64,000 nt of DNA, taken from an uncultured beta proteobacterium. GTDB taxonomy: Bacteria; Pseudomonadota; Gammaproteobacteria; Burkholderiales; Burkholderiaceae_C. The translations under genes were made by a program, and so were the position numbers. Position 1 is the stretch's first letter. Each line of letters starts with the position of its first letter. The stretch covers positions 21,280-85,279 of the forward strand of contig CAILZB010000081.1 of NCBI GenBank assembly GCA_903838565.1, given 5' to 3'. The notes below the pieces were generated by a model. The model was not told the DNA's origin, did no database searches, and saw nothing but the letters and a program-made list of their open reading frames with translations. Shown here one piece after another: positions 9,828 through 19,579 of the stretch.

Positions 9828-11303
9828 TTAGAAATTCACCACCGTCTGCAGACCCAGGACGTCGTTGGTCTTCTTGTAGCTCTGGTCGCCGTAGTAGTAG
9901 AAGGCCGCGGTGCTGGCGTGGTCGTGGCGGAACTCGCCTCGCAGCGCCACGTTGGGCGTAAGACGATACGTCCCGGAGAAGGACAGCGAATAGCGATTCG
10001 CGCCCTTGTTCGCGTCGTACCCCGCTGCAGTCGGGTCGCCAGCGCCGAAGCCGTTGACGAAGTCCCCCACATACGCAGGACCCTCGCCCCCAGTCGGGCC
10101 GTTGTTGTAGAGGTTGAATGTGCCGCCGCCATTCTTCTGGTTGTTCAGGTAGTCGGCGCGCGCGGCCAGCGTCAGCTTGGGCAGCACGCGCTGCGAGACC
10201 AGCGCCGATACACCCCACCACTGCGAATTGCCGCCATTGAAAGCAGCGTTGGCCTGACGACCGACGGTGAACTGCAGGTTGCTATTGAAATCGCCCTTGG
10301 TGTAGTTACCGTCGATCTCGAACTGATCCAGGCGGCTCGCTCCGCCCATCACGGTGTTCGCCACCTTGCCTTCGTAACCGGTGAACTCGAAACCCCAGAA
10401 CTCGTCCTGAGCGTAGGTCGCGTTGTAGACAAACACCGGGCTTCGCACGGGCGCCGGACTACAAGGCGAGCCCACCGGACATGCAATGTTGTTCACATCG
10501 TTGCGCGCCGAGTTGGCGTTCACCAGGAACAGCTTGGTCTCCCAGGGACCGCGGACCAAATCCAGACCGACTCCGGTGAAGGTGGTCAGGCTGGTGAAGT
10601 CGAAAAACAGGTTCTTCGTGATGAAGTATTCGGCGTAACCGGGATAGAGCAGGTTCGACGTCAGGCTGTTGGCGCCGACGTAGGTGTTCAGGATCGGCTC
10701 GTAGCCCGAGACGTCGGGCATCTGTCCGATCAGCAAGCGCGTCTGCGCGTCCGCCAGCGGGATCGAGGCCGAGGCCTCGTGCACGATGCTGCCCCAGTTG
10801 TAGCCCGAGCCAGAGCTCTTGCTCGGCGCCAAGGTCAAACGGAACTTGGTGCCGCCGTCTTCCATCTCCTTCTGGAAGTCCAGGTAGGCCATGCCGAAGT
10901 AGGAGTTGTCGTAGCTGAACGCTTCGCCACTGCCATTGACATTGACGAAGTTGTTCAGGAAGGCGAACGACGACGTGCCCTTGGCGCGGTTCACCATGTA
11001 GACCGGGTCGAAGCCGCCGGCGATGCGCAAGCCCTTGATGCCCGCGGTCGATTGCTGATCGATCATGCCCTCGACCTTGACCTTGATCTGATTGAAGTCT
11101 TCGGGGTCCACCGCGGGCACGGCAGGCGCGGCCACGGGCGCGGCTGCAGCGGGCGCAGCGGGAGTGACCAGAGCCCTGAGCTGGCTGATCTGGGCCTTCA
11201 ACTCCTGGATCTGGCTTTGCAGTTCGGCGTTGCTCTGCGCACTGGCCAGCATCGGGAATGCCAGCGCCACGGCTAGGGCCATTTGATTGAGTTTCATCTT
11301 CAT
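9828..11303 (-). CDS. Outer-membrane porin of DUF3138 type
   Basis: A 491-residue exported protein. Residues 1-22 form a signal peptide ending LASAQ. Residues 24-45 are a short coiled coil rich in Q, E and L, followed by an Ala-Pro linker. The remainder looks like a beta-barrel, with alternating strands, many aromatic residues and a C-terminal strand ending TVVNF, as in porins. The N-terminus and the segment LRIAGGFDPVYMVNRAKG recall the DUF3138 family of betaproteobacteria. The ATG at 11303 has an AGGAG site. It lies between the Pot transporter and the catabolic enzymes on the same strand, so it may be the outer-membrane entry channel for polyamines; that is inference. Confidence 0.7.
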   Translation of the reverse strand: MKMKLNQMALAVALAFPMLASAQSNAELQSQIQELKAQISQLRALVTPAAPAAAAPVAAPAVPAVDPEDFNQIKVKVEGMIDQQSTAGIKGLRIAGGFDPVYMVNRAKGTSSFAFLNNFVNVNGSGEAFSYDNSYFGMAYLDFQKEMEDGGTKFRLTLAPSKSSGSGYNWGSIVHEASASIPLADAQTRLLIGQMPDVSGYEPILNTYVGANSLTSNLLYPGYAEYFITKNLFFDFTSLTTFTGVGLDLVRGPWETKLFLVNANSARNDVNNIACPVGSPCSPAPVRSPVFVYNATYAQDEFWGFEFTGYEGKVANTVMGGASRLDQFEIDGNYTKGDFNSNLQFTVGRQANAAFNGGNSQWWGVSALVSQRVLPKLTLAARADYLNNQKNGGGTFNLYNNGPTGGEGPAYVGDFVNGFGAGDPTAAGYDANKGANRYSLSFSGTYRLTPNVALRGEFRHDHASTAAFYYYGDQSYKKTNDVLGLQTVVNF

Positions 11304-11393
11304 CGCTCCTGTTGTTGACTCACATGGCGGCCGGTTTCATCCGGCCACCCCCTTGATACGCCGGCACGCTCGCCGGCAAGACTGACAAAAATA

Positions 11394-12242
11394 CTAGGCA
11401 GCCACCGCCTGCCCCATGCCTTCGCGGTAGGCCGCGGCCTGCTCCGCAGCACGCCGCGTTTCCTGTCGCGACAGCCACAGGCTGCCAGCCAGAACACCCA
11501 TCGCCACCACGGCCACCGTGATCGTGGCGATCGCATTCACAGTCGGGTTCAGACCCAGGCGCGCCCGCGACAGGATCACGATCGGCAGCGTGGTGGAGCC
11601 CGGTCCCGAAAGAAAGGCGGTGGACACCACGTCGTCCAGCGACAACGTGAAGGTCAGCAGCCAGGCCGCCATCAGCGACTGCGCAATCATCGGCAGCGTC
11701 ACCAGGAAGAACACCTGGAACGGCCTGCAGCCCAAGTCCATCGCTGCTTCTTCCAGCGACTTGTCCATCTCCAGCAGGCGCGACTGGATCACGACCGCAG
11801 CGTAGGCCATGCCGACCGAAGTGTGGCCCGCCCAGATCGTCAGGATGCCGCGGTTGGGCCAGCCAAAAAGGCGCTCGCACATGACGAAGAACAACAACAG
11901 CGACAGGCCGGTGATGACTTCAGGCACGACCAACGGCGCGTTGATGTGGGCCGAGAACGCGGTGCGCCCGAAGAAGCTCTTGTAGCGCACCATGGCAAAG
12001 GCCGCCAGCGTGCCCAGAAAGACCGAGGCCGTGGCGCTCATCAGCGCGACCTTCAGCGACAACAGAAAACCATCGACCACTTCGGTGTCGTGCGCAATCA
12101 CGCCGTACCACTTCAGGGTGAAGCCACCCCAGAGCGTGACCATCTTCGAGTCGTTGAAAGAGAACACGATCAGCGTCACGATCGGCAGATAGAGGAAGGC
12201 GTAGCCGGCCAGCAGCCAGGCTTTTCCAAAACGGCTAGACAT
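11394..12242 (-). CDS. potI: Putrescine ABC transporter permease PotI
   Basis: An inner-membrane permease of 282 residues with about six transmembrane segments. It carries the EAA loop EEAAMDLGCRPFQVFFLVTLP that contacts the ATPase. It pairs with PotH, whose stop lies 3 bases before this start. It is the last gene of potFGHI. Putrescine is the expected substrate from family similarity and the adjacent catabolic genes; spermidine is possible. Confidence 0.92.
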   Translation of the reverse strand: MSSRFGKAWLLAGYAFLYLPIVTLIVFSFNDSKMVTLWGGFTLKWYGVIAHDTEVVDGFLLSLKVALMSATASVFLGTLAAFAMVRYKSFFGRTAFSAHINAPLVVPEVITGLSLLLFFVMCERLFGWPNRGILTIWAGHTSVGMAYAAVVIQSRLLEMDKSLEEAAMDLGCRPFQVFFLVTLPMIAQSLMAAWLLTFTLSLDDVVSTAFLSGPGSTTLPIVILSRARLGLNPTVNAIATITVAVVAMGVLAGSLWLSRQETRRAAEQAAAYREGMGQAVAA

Positions 12243-12245
12243 GGC

Positions 12246-13169
12246 TCATACCCCCCGTACGCCGCCGGAGTCGGCCTGATATTTGTTAAAGATGGCCAAA
12301 GGCACGAGGATCAGCCCGACCATGGTCACCGCCACCGCCGAGGCCATGGCCCAGTCGTTGTTGCTGAAGAACTCGTCCCAGAGCACGCGCCCGATCATCA
12401 ACGTGCTCGGTCCACCCAGCAGTTCGGGAATCACGTACTCGCCCATGCTCGGAATGAACACCAGCATGGCGCCGGCGATGACGCCGTTTCTGGACAGCGG
12501 CACCGTGATCAACCAAAAGGTCTGCCACGGTGTGGCGCCCAGGTCCTTGGCGGCTTCGATCAGGCGCAGGTCCATCTTCACCAGGTTCGCGTACAGCGGC
12601 AGGATCATGAACGGCAGGTAGGCGTAGACCATGCCCACGGTCATGGAGAAACCGGTATGCATCATCTTGATCGGCTCGTCGATCAGGCCCAGCCACATGA
12701 AGAAATTATTGAAAACGCCATGGTCATCGAGCAGACCCTTCCACGCGTAAACGCGCAGCAGATAGGAAGTCCAGAACGGCAGCGACACCAGCATCAGCAG
12801 CGCCGGGCGCATGTTCGCAGGCGAGCGCGCCATGAAGTAGGCAAATGGATAACCGATGAAGAGGCAGACGGCGGTGTTGAGCGAGGCGAATTTGATCGAC
12901 GACCAGTAGGTCTGAACGTAGAGCGAATCGGTGCTGAGGAAGATGTAGTTCGCCAGTTTGATCTTGAGCTGGATCACGCCATCGGCGTAGCTCGTGAGGT
13001 CCTGAAAGCGGATGCCGTCGGTCTCGGAGACGCTGATCTTGAGCACCACCAGGAACGGCACGGTGAAGAGCAGGATCAGAAACAGGTAGGGAATGCCGAT
13101 GACGGTGCGCCGGCCCCAGTTGTGGCTCAGCTTGTACCCGGCGCGCTGCAGACTTTGTGCGATGTTCAT
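12246..13169 (-). CDS. potH: Putrescine ABC transporter permease PotH
   Basis: An inner-membrane permease of 307 residues. The cytoplasmic N-terminus is followed by the first transmembrane segment (about residues 23-45) and about five more. The EAA-type loop is EAAKDLGATPWQTFWLITVP. It forms the heterodimeric channel with PotI and lies 18 bases after the potG stop, so the four pot genes form one operon. Confidence 0.92.
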   Translation of the reverse strand: MNIAQSLQRAGYKLSHNWGRRTVIGIPYLFLILLFTVPFLVVLKISVSETDGIRFQDLTSYADGVIQLKIKLANYIFLSTDSLYVQTYWSSIKFASLNTAVCLFIGYPFAYFMARSPANMRPALLMLVSLPFWTSYLLRVYAWKGLLDDHGVFNNFFMWLGLIDEPIKMMHTGFSMTVGMVYAYLPFMILPLYANLVKMDLRLIEAAKDLGATPWQTFWLITVPLSRNGVIAGAMLVFIPSMGEYVIPELLGGPSTLMIGRVLWDEFFSNNDWAMASAVAVTMVGLILVPLAIFNKYQADSGGVRGV

Positions 13170-13187
13170 GGTCTGAAGTCCTGCACT

Positions 13188-14333
13188 CTAGCTGGTGAGT
13201 ACGACGACATCGCTGCCATCCCACCAGGCGAATACCCGTTGACCGCGAACGAGCTGCTTGTCCTCGTGGCGTGCGGCGTTTTCGCGCGACGCCTTGATCA
13301 CCATGCCGCTGTCCAGGCGCACGTGAAACAGCGTGAACTTGCCAAAGTAGGCGACGCCTTCAATCGTGCCGGGAGTGCAATTGTGGCCATGTTCGGCCAC
13401 CGACTCGCGTTGTTCGAGCGTGGGCTCGCTGTCCTGAAGGCTGATCTTCTCCGGACGCAGCGCAATGCTCACCTGCATGTTGAGCGTGCCGGTGATGCCG
13501 TGGCTGACGTAATGTTTGCACTCGGGCGTGCCGATCACCACGTGATCCGGCTGATCGACTTCGACCTTGCCCTTGAACAGGTTCACGTCGCCGATGAAGC
13601 CGGCCACGAACAGGCAATTGGGCGTCTCGTAGATCTCGCCAGGGCGGCCGACCTGCAAGAAGCTGCCTTCCTGCATCACGGCGATGCGGTCGGCCATGAT
13701 CATGGCCTCTTCCTGGTCGTGCGTCACCATGACGCAGGTGACACCGACCTTCTTGATGATGTTGACGAGTTCGAACTGGGTCTGCTCGCGCAGCTTGCGG
13801 TCCAGCGCGCCCAGCGGCTCGTCCAGCAGCAGCAGCTTGGGGCTCTTGGCCAGGCAGCGCGCCAGCGCCACGCGCTGCTGCTGGCCGCCGGAGAGCTGGT
13901 GCGGCTTGCGCTTGGCATAGGGCTTCAACTGAACGATGTTGAGCATGGCCTCGACGCGCTCCGCTATTCGGTCCTTGGGCATCTTGTCGCGCTCAAGGCC
14001 AAAGGCGATGTTCTGATACACCGTGAGGTGGGGGAAGAGCGCGTAAGACTGGAACATCATGTTGATGGGTCGCTCGTACGGCGGCATCTTGGAAATGTCC
14101 ACGCCGTCCAGATAGACGTTTCCGGTCGTGGGCGTCTCAAACCCGGCCAGCATGCGCAACAGCGTGGATTTGCCGCACCCCGAGGAGCCGAGCAGCGCAA
14201 AGATCTCGCCCTTCTTGATATTCAGGGAGACATCGTCCACCGCGGCAACCTCGTCGAAGCGCTTGGTGAGGCGGTCGATCCGGACATAACTCGCCTCGCT
14301 TTGTGGCACGGTGTTTGGCTGTTTTGGCTGCAT
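13188..14333 (-). CDS. potG: Putrescine ABC transporter ATP-binding protein PotG
   Basis: The ATPase of the polyamine importer. It has Walker [18 protein letters not shown]-loop FQSYALFPH, signature [15 protein letters not shown], Walker [13 protein letters not shown] and H-loop [10 protein letters not shown]. The C-terminal TOBE-like region includes ALRPEKISL. The frame opens at 14414, but the ATG at 14333 (381 aa) follows a GGGAAGA site and fits family starts. The potF stop is 89 bases upstream. Confidence 0.93.
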   Translation of the reverse strand: MQPKQPNTVPQSEASYVRIDRLTKRFDEVAAVDDVSLNIKKGEIFALLGSSGCGKSTLLRMLAGFETPTTGNVYLDGVDISKMPPYERPINMMFQSYALFPHLTVYQNIAFGLERDKMPKDRIAERVEAMLNIVQLKPYAKRKPHQLSGGQQQRVALARCLAKSPKLLLLDEPLGALDRKLREQTQFELVNIIKKVGVTCVMVTHDQEEAMIMADRIAVMQEGSFLQVGRPGEIYETPNCLFVAGFIGDVNLFKGKVEVDQPDHVVIGTPECKHYVSHGITGTLNMQVSIALRPEKISLQDSEPTLEQRESVAEHGHNCTPGTIEGVAYFGKFTLFHVRLDSGMVIKASRENAARHEDKQLVRGQRVFAWWDGSDVVVLTS

Positions 14334-14422
14334 GCGCAATCTTCCCTGGATGGATTTACTACTGAACTTGGGAGCGGCTGGCGCGGCGGCGAGGAACTGC
14401 CGCCACGCAAGCAAGGAAACGA

Positions 14423-15553
14423 CTACAGACCGGTCTTGAACGTGGTGTACAGGCGGGTGCGCAGGCGGCGGATATCGCTGCTCACGGCTTCCGGCGGAAC
14501 CATCTTGGCCAGCTCGTCCGGACTCAAGAACACCGTCTTGTTGTTGCGCACCTCGGGTTTGATGAACTTCGCCGAAGCCGGAATCGGATTCGAGTAGAGC
14601 ACCTTGTTCACGAGTTCGGCATTGACTTCGGGACGGTAGATGTAGCTGATGAACTTGTACGCATTCTCGACGTGCTGGGCATCGACCGGAATCGCCATGG
14701 TGTCAAAGAACAGCACGGCGCCGGTCTTGGGCAGCAGCACCTGGATGTCGTTGCCGTTCTTGGCCTCTTTGGCGCGCGCTGCGGCGATGCTGATATCGCC
14801 GTTCCAGCCCAGCACCAGACAGAGCGAGCCGCCGGCCAGGTCGTTGATGTAACCCGACGACGAGAACAGGCTGATGTTGGGGCGAATCGCGGCCAACAGC
14901 TTGCCCGCCGCCTGGTAGTCCGCAGGGTTCTTGCTGTAGGGCGGCTTGCCCAGGTAGCGCAGCGCGGCCGGAAAGACCTCGTCACCCGAATCGAGCACCG
15001 AGATGCCGCAGGACTTGGCCTTGGCCGCGTATTCGGGTTTGAAGATCAGGTCCCAGGCGTTGTCGGGCATGGGCATGTTGCCCAGCGCGGCCTTGAGCTT
15101 GCCCATGTTGACGCCGACCGTGGTGATGCCGCCCAGCCAGGGAACGATGTGCTGGTTGCCCGCGTCCATGGTCGCCAACTGCTTCATCACCCATGGGTCG
15201 AGGTTGCCGTAGGTCGCGATCTTGCTCTTGTCGAGCTTGGTGAAGAGGCCGCCATCGATCTGGATCTTGGCCCAGTTCGACGAGGGAACCACGATGTCAT
15301 AGCCGGTCTTGCCGGCGACCAGTTTCGCGTGCAAGGTTTCGTTGCTGTCGAAGGTGTCGTAGCGCACCTTGATGCCGGTTTCCTTTTCGAAGTTGGCGAT
15401 AGTGTCGTCGCCGATGTAGTCCGACCAGTTGTAGATATTGAGAATCTTCTCTTCCTGTGCTGCGGCCGGACCGGCAACACCGGCAAGCAGACCCGCAACC
15501 GACAAGCTTGCGAACACGGCGCGTGCGCCCAACCTCTTGAAAATATTGCCCAC
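14423..15553 (-). CDS. potF: Periplasmic putrescine-binding protein PotF
   Basis: A substrate-binding protein of 376 residues. A signal peptide (residues 1-32, ending AGPAAAQ) precedes the mature start EEKILNIYNWSDYIGDDT, the hallmark of PotD/PotF proteins. Further family blocks are YDIVVPSSNW and PEVNAELVNKVLYSNPIP. The start codon is GTG at 15553, with AGGAG 6 bases upstream; an overlapping ATG is out of frame. It leads potFGHI. It should deliver putrescine to PotHI and thereby feed the Puu/Spu enzymes on either side. Confidence 0.92.
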   Translation of the reverse strand: MGNIFKRLGARAVFASLSVAGLLAGVAGPAAAQEEKILNIYNWSDYIGDDTIANFEKETGIKVRYDTFDSNETLHAKLVAGKTGYDIVVPSSNWAKIQIDGGLFTKLDKSKIATYGNLDPWVMKQLATMDAGNQHIVPWLGGITTVGVNMGKLKAALGNMPMPDNAWDLIFKPEYAAKAKSCGISVLDSGDEVFPAALRYLGKPPYSKNPADYQAAGKLLAAIRPNISLFSSSGYINDLAGGSLCLVLGWNGDISIAAARAKEAKNGNDIQVLLPKTGAVLFFDTMAIPVDAQHVENAYKFISYIYRPEVNAELVNKVLYSNPIPASAKFIKPEVRNNKTVFLSPDELAKMVPPEAVSSDIRRLRTRLYTTFKTGL

Positions 15554-15677
15554 ATTGATCTCCTGAAATCAACCAAACATCACGTCTGAAAATCCGGATT
15601 CGTTCCGGTCCTGCAGACGCACCAAAATAACTCCGAGATATTAATCTGCCCGAAGGACCCGGACATCCATGCAATCC

Positions 15678-17117
15678 CTATGCCAACCAGCCGTTCTTGC
15701 GCGCATCGGCCAGGGTCAGGTCGAGGCACTTCACGATCAGCGCCATCATCTCGTCGATCTGCGCATGCGTCATCACCAGCGGCGGCGCAATGATCATGCG
15801 GTCACCCACGGCGCGCATGATGAGTCCGTTGCCAAAACAGTGGCCTCGGCACACCATGCCCACACCGAGTTCCTCGGCAAACCGCTCTTTTGTCGCCTTG
15901 TTCTTGACCAGCACCAGGCCGGCGACAAAACCGCAGGTCTGCGCGTCGCCCACAAGGGGATGTTGTTTCAGTTCGGTAAAGCGTTTCGCCAGATAGGGGC
16001 CGATGTCATCGTGCACGCGCTGCACCAATTGCTCTCGCTCCATCAGGTCCAGGTTCGCCAACGCCACCGCACAGGCGACAGGGTGGCCGGAGTAGGTGTA
16101 GCCGTGGTTGAAGTCGCCACCCTGCTCGATCAGCACCTTGGCCACGCGATTCCCCACCAACACGCCGCCCAGCGGGATGTAGCCGCTGGTCACGCCCTTG
16201 GCGAAGGTCACCAGGTCGGGCTTCATGCCGAATTGTTCATAGGCGAACCAGGCGCCCAGGCGTCCAAAGGCGCAGATCACTTCGTCGCTGATCAGCAGGA
16301 TGCCGTATTTGTCGACGATGCGCTGGATCTCGGGCCAATAGGTGCTCGGCGGGATGATGACGCCGCCTGCGCCCTGCACCGGCTCGCCGATGAAGGCAGC
16401 CACCTTGTCGGCGCCGATCTCCAGGATCTTGGTCTCGAGCCAGCTGGCGGCACGCAGGCCGAATTGCTCTTCGGTCTCGCCTGCAAGGCCGTCCTCGAAA
16501 AAGTAGGGCTGGCCGATGTGCGTGATGTCGGGTATGGGCAGATCGCCCTGCGCGTGCATGCCGCTCATGCCACCCAGCGAAGCGGCCGCCATGGTGCTGC
16601 CGTGGTAGCCGTTGGTGCGGCCAATGATGACCTTGCGCTGGGGCTGGCCCAGCAGATCCCAGTAGCGGCGCACCATGCGCACGTTGGTGTCGTTGCTTTC
16701 GCTGCCGCTGGAAGAATAAAAGACGTGCTCGAAGCTGCGGTCGCCCACCGTGGGGGCCAAAGACGCCAGCTTGGTCGCCAGTTGCACCGCGGGCACGTTG
16801 GTGGTCTGGAAGAAGGCGTTGTAGTAGGGCAGCGTCATCATCTGCTGGTAGGCCGCGTCGGCCAGTTCCTTGCGCGCATAGCCCGCGTTCACGCACCACA
16901 GGCCGCTCATCGCATCGAGCACCTTTTTGCCTTCGGAGTCCCAGACGTAGATGTTTTCCGCGTGCGTCATGATGCGCGAGCCGCGCGTGGCCAGGTCAGC
17001 GTGGTCGGTGAAGGGGTGGAAGAAGTGGGCGCTGTCCAGCGCCTGCACCGCCTTGGTATCAACTTGACCGGCACGGCGCACCAGCGCGGGCGGGGCGATC
17101 ACAGATGTTGTATTCAT
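15678..17117 (-). CDS. spuC: Putrescine-pyruvate type aminotransferase, SpuC-like
   Basis: A class III PLP aminotransferase of 479 residues, longer than GabT, as typical for the SpuC / omega-transaminase group. Motifs: YSSSGSESNDTNVRMVRRYW, NGYHGSTMAAASLGGM, ISDEVICAFGRLGAWF and the PLP lysine in VTFAKGVTSGYIPLGG. It probably moves the amino group of putrescine to pyruvate, giving 4-aminobutanal and alanine. This bypasses the gamma-glutamyl steps. ATG at 17117 follows AAGGAAC. It lies between puuA and potF on the same strand. Beta-alanine-pyruvate transamination is a possible alternative. Confidence 0.87.
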   Translation of the reverse strand: MNTTSVIAPPALVRRAGQVDTKAVQALDSAHFFHPFTDHADLATRGSRIMTHAENIYVWDSEGKKVLDAMSGLWCVNAGYARKELADAAYQQMMTLPYYNAFFQTTNVPAVQLATKLASLAPTVGDRSFEHVFYSSSGSESNDTNVRMVRRYWDLLGQPQRKVIIGRTNGYHGSTMAAASLGGMSGMHAQGDLPIPDITHIGQPYFFEDGLAGETEEQFGLRAASWLETKILEIGADKVAAFIGEPVQGAGGVIIPPSTYWPEIQRIVDKYGILLISDEVICAFGRLGAWFAYEQFGMKPDLVTFAKGVTSGYIPLGGVLVGNRVAKVLIEQGGDFNHGYTYSGHPVACAVALANLDLMEREQLVQRVHDDIGPYLAKRFTELKQHPLVGDAQTCGFVAGLVLVKNKATKERFAEELGVGMVCRGHCFGNGLIMRAVGDRMIIAPPLVMTHAQIDEMMALIVKCLDLTLADARKNGWLA

Positions 17118-17145
17118 ATCAGTTCCTTTGAGTCTTGGTTCGGGG

Positions 17146-17176
17146 TGTCGGGTGACGCTGCGCTAACCCGACCTAC
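17146..17176. repeat. Partial copy of the REP-like palindrome
   Basis: Closely matches the right half of the element at 9767-9799, including the core CGCTAACCCGACCTAC. It lies in the puuA-spuC gap, beside hairpin element copy A. Confidence 0.7.
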
Positions 17177-17186
17177 TTCTATTCGG

Positions 17187-17237
17187 TTGAGGACAGAGCA
17201 AAGTTCGCTTCGCGTAACTCTTGGTCTGTCCCGCAAG
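17187..17237. repeat. Dispersed hairpin element, copy A
   Basis: A 51-bp quasi-palindrome beginning TTGAGGACAGAGC and ending GGTCTGTCCCGCAAG. Its ends can pair through GGACAGA and its near-complement. It starts 3 bases past the puuA stop codon. Closely related copies lie at 21727 and 25442, with a decayed one at 19531. Confidence 0.75.
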
Positions 17238-17240
17238 TTC

Positions 17241-18608
17241 TCACACATGCAGCAGCAGATGCTCCCGCTCCCAGGGTGAAATCACTTTCATGAACTCCTC
17301 GAATTCGAGTTCCTTGACCTCGGTATAAACCGTGATGAATTCCTTACCCAGGATGTCGTGCAGATCGGTCTCGTTGCGCAGCAGGTCCAGCGCCTCGCCC
17401 AGGCTGCGCGGCAACGAGTACGGCGCCAGATAGGCGTCGCCCTTCATCTCCGATTTGGGCTCGATTTTTTTCTTCATGCCCAGGTAACCACAGGCCAGCG
17501 TCATCGCCATCGCCACATAGGGGTTGGCATCGACACCGATCACGCGGTTCTCGATGCGCCGCGCTTCCGGACTGGAGATGGGCGAGCGGATGCCCACGGT
17601 GCGGTTGTCAAAGCCCCATTCGATGTTGATGGGCGCAGCGGTATGGCGCGCCAGACGCCGGTAGCTGTTCACATACGGTGCGACCAGCGCCATGGCCGCC
17701 GGAATGTAGCGCTGCAGCCCGCCGATGTAGTGGTAGAAAGCTTGCGACGGCGTTCCGTCTTCGTTGCTGAAGATGTTCTTGCCCGTGGCTTGGCTCACCA
17801 GACTCTGGTGCACGTGCATCGCGCTGCCGGGCTCGCCTTCGATCGGCTTGGCCATGAAGGTGGCGTACATGTCGTGGCGCAGCGCCACTTCGCGCACCGT
17901 GCGCTTGAACAGAAACACTTCGTCGGCCAGCCCCAGTGGGTGCGCGTGAAAGAAGTTGATCTCCATCTGCCCGGCGCCCGCTTCGTGAATCAAGGTGTCG
18001 ACATTCAGTTCCATCTTGTCGCAGAAGTCGTAGAGCTCTTCGAACAGCGGATCGAACTCGTTCACCGCGTCGATGCTGTACGACTGGCGCGAGGTTTCGG
18101 CCCGGCCACTGCGCCCTATCGGCGGACTCAAGACGGTGTTGGGATCGGTGTTGCGCGACACCAGATAGAACTCGAGCTCGGGCGCCACTACGGGCTCGAT
18201 GCCGTCGGCCGCGTACAGGTCGCACACGCGGCGCAGCACGCTGCGCGGCGCGAAAGGAACCAGCTTGCCGTCGCGGTCAAAGCAGTCGTGGATCACCTGC
18301 GCCGTGGGGTCGGTGGCCCAGGGAACGATGCGCACCGTGGACGCGTCGGGCTGCAGGTGCATGTCGCGGTCGGTCGGTTTGATGACGTCGTAGTAGGGTC
18401 CGTTCTCGGGGAACTCGCCGGTCACGCCCATGGCCACGATCGCCTCCGGGATGCGCATGCCGCGGTCTTCGGTGAACTTCTCGCGCGGCAGGATCTTGCC
18501 GCGTGCGACTCCGGTCAAGTCGGGAACCAGGCACTCGACCTCGGTCACGCGGCGCTCGTTGAGCCAGTTTTCCAGATCGTTGAAGGTCATTTTTTGCTTG
18601 TTGCTCAT
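17241..18608 (-). CDS. puuA: Gamma-glutamylputrescine synthetase
   Basis: A glutamine-synthetase-fold ligase of 455 residues that couples putrescine to glutamate using ATP. Motifs: the N-terminal VECLVPDLTGVARGKILP, APELEFYLV, AGAGQMEINFFH, GSAMHVHQSL and NRTVGIRSPISSPEARR. The open frame extends to 19058, but the ATG at 18608 overlaps the puuD stop as ATGA, so the two are translationally coupled. Together with PuuD next door and PuuB and PuuC nearby it completes the gamma-glutamyl route. It could also act on other polyamines. Confidence 0.9.
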   Translation of the reverse strand: MSNKQKMTFNDLENWLNERRVTEVECLVPDLTGVARGKILPREKFTEDRGMRIPEAIVAMGVTGEFPENGPYYDVIKPTDRDMHLQPDASTVRIVPWATDPTAQVIHDCFDRDGKLVPFAPRSVLRRVCDLYAADGIEPVVAPELEFYLVSRNTDPNTVLSPPIGRSGRAETSRQSYSIDAVNEFDPLFEELYDFCDKMELNVDTLIHEAGAGQMEINFFHAHPLGLADEVFLFKRTVREVALRHDMYATFMAKPIEGEPGSAMHVHQSLVSQATGKNIFSNEDGTPSQAFYHYIGGLQRYIPAAMALVAPYVNSYRRLARHTAAPINIEWGFDNRTVGIRSPISSPEARRIENRVIGVDANPYVAMAMTLACGYLGMKKKIEPKSEMKGDAYLAPYSLPRSLGEALDLLRNETDLHDILGKEFITVYTEVKELEFEEFMKVISPWEREHLLLHV

Positions 18609-19411
18609 AGGGTTTCCTTTTTGACCGTTGAACGGCCGTTCATCATGTTCTGCTGGCGCTGGCGGCAGGCGTCGCCAAACGCCGTGAAAATCGCCTGGCC
18701 AAAGGGGTTTTCCCAGAAATACCACTCGGGGTGCCACTGCACGGCGCAGGCAAATGCGTGCGCACCCTCGACCTCGAACGCCTCGATCAATCCGTCGCTG
18801 GCGTGACCCACTGCACGCAAGCCTGATGCCAATTGTTTGATGCCCTGCCCGTGCAGCGAGTTGACCATCGCTGCGTTGCCACCGGCCCATTGCGCAAATT
18901 GCGAGTCCGGCGCAAACCGCACTTCGTGGCGTGGCGCGAATTGCTGCGCAAACGGCACGCCCGCCGGCTCGCGGTGGTCCATGAATCCGGGCTGCGCGTG
19001 CACCTGCTGGTGCAGGCTGCCACCCATGGCCACGTTGATCTCCTGAAAACCCCGACACACGCCCAGCAAGGGAACCCCGCCCTGCACGCAGGCTTTCACC
19101 AGCGAGAGCGTGAGTTGATCGCGCTGCGCGTCCAGCGGCAGTGTGGTGTCGGCCACGTCCTCGTCAAAGTGCGACGGGTGGATGTTGGAGGGCGAGCCCG
19201 TGAGCATGACGCCGTGCACCAGCGCCAGCAGCGCCGGGATCTGCTGCGCATCGGCCAGCGGAAACAGCACGGGTTGCGCCAGCGCGCCGAGCTTCACGGC
19301 GCGGGCGTACTTTTCGCCCAGCACCAGCGCCGGCAACTTTTCGTCGCCGTCGCCCAACTGCCGGTGGTCAGCGGGCAGCCAGATCATGCAAGGGGTGGGT
19401 GTCTTGAGCAA
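18605..19411 (-). CDS. puuD: Gamma-glutamyl-GABA hydrolase
   Basis: A class I glutamine-amidotransferase-like hydrolase of 268 residues that releases GABA from gamma-glutamyl-GABA. The nucleophile cysteine is in LLGVCRGFQEINVAMGGSL and the catalytic histidine-glutamate pair in AVQWHPEW. Its stop overlaps the puuA start by 4 bases. It is the first gene of the leftward puuDA unit and faces a divergent MocR-type regulator across a 168-bp gap. Confidence 0.92.
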   Translation of the reverse strand: MLKTPTPCMIWLPADHRQLGDGDEKLPALVLGEKYARAVKLGALAQPVLFPLADAQQIPALLALVHGVMLTGSPSNIHPSHFDEDVADTTLPLDAQRDQLTLSLVKACVQGGVPLLGVCRGFQEINVAMGGSLHQQVHAQPGFMDHREPAGVPFAQQFAPRHEVRFAPDSQFAQWAGGNAAMVNSLHGQGIKQLASGLRAVGHASDGLIEAFEVEGAHAFACAVQWHPEWYFWENPFGQAIFTAFGDACRQRQQNMMNGRSTVKKETL

Positions 19412-19579
19412 AATTTATCTCCTGCAGGCATTCTGGCGCGGCGATTGGATGAATGCGGGGGCCATTTGAATAAAGCTTATAGTGCCACTTCAAATAGTCC
19501 AGGAAAAGCCGAGGGTTTCCACTTAATTGCTTGAGGACAGAGCGCCGTCATCGTCGGTCCCGCCATCTCGAAATATTTC
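19412..19579. promoter_or_regulatory. Divergent control region between puuD and the MocR-type regulator
   Basis: The inverted repeat ATTTGAA (19464-19470) and TTCAAAT (19489-19495), separated by 18 bases, is a candidate operator. A decayed hairpin element copy lies at 19531-19564. Promoters for both puuDA and the regulator must lie here. That the regulator binds this site is inference from the divergent layout. Confidence 0.5.
19531..19564. repeat. Dispersed hairpin element, decayed copy D
   Basis: It keeps the left end TTGAGGACAGAGC and a shortened right end resembling GGTCCCGCC, but has lost the middle. It sits just upstream of the regulator gene. Confidence 0.45.

Noticed and set aside
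11823..14597. A 924-codon plus-strand open frame
   Set aside because: It runs antisense through potI, potH and potG, which have clear motifs; the composition is that of a shadow frame.
17241..19058. A 605-residue version of PuuA with a long N-terminal extension
   Set aside because: The extra part overlaps puuD in another frame, and the ATG at 18608 forms a standard ATGA overlap with the puuD stop.
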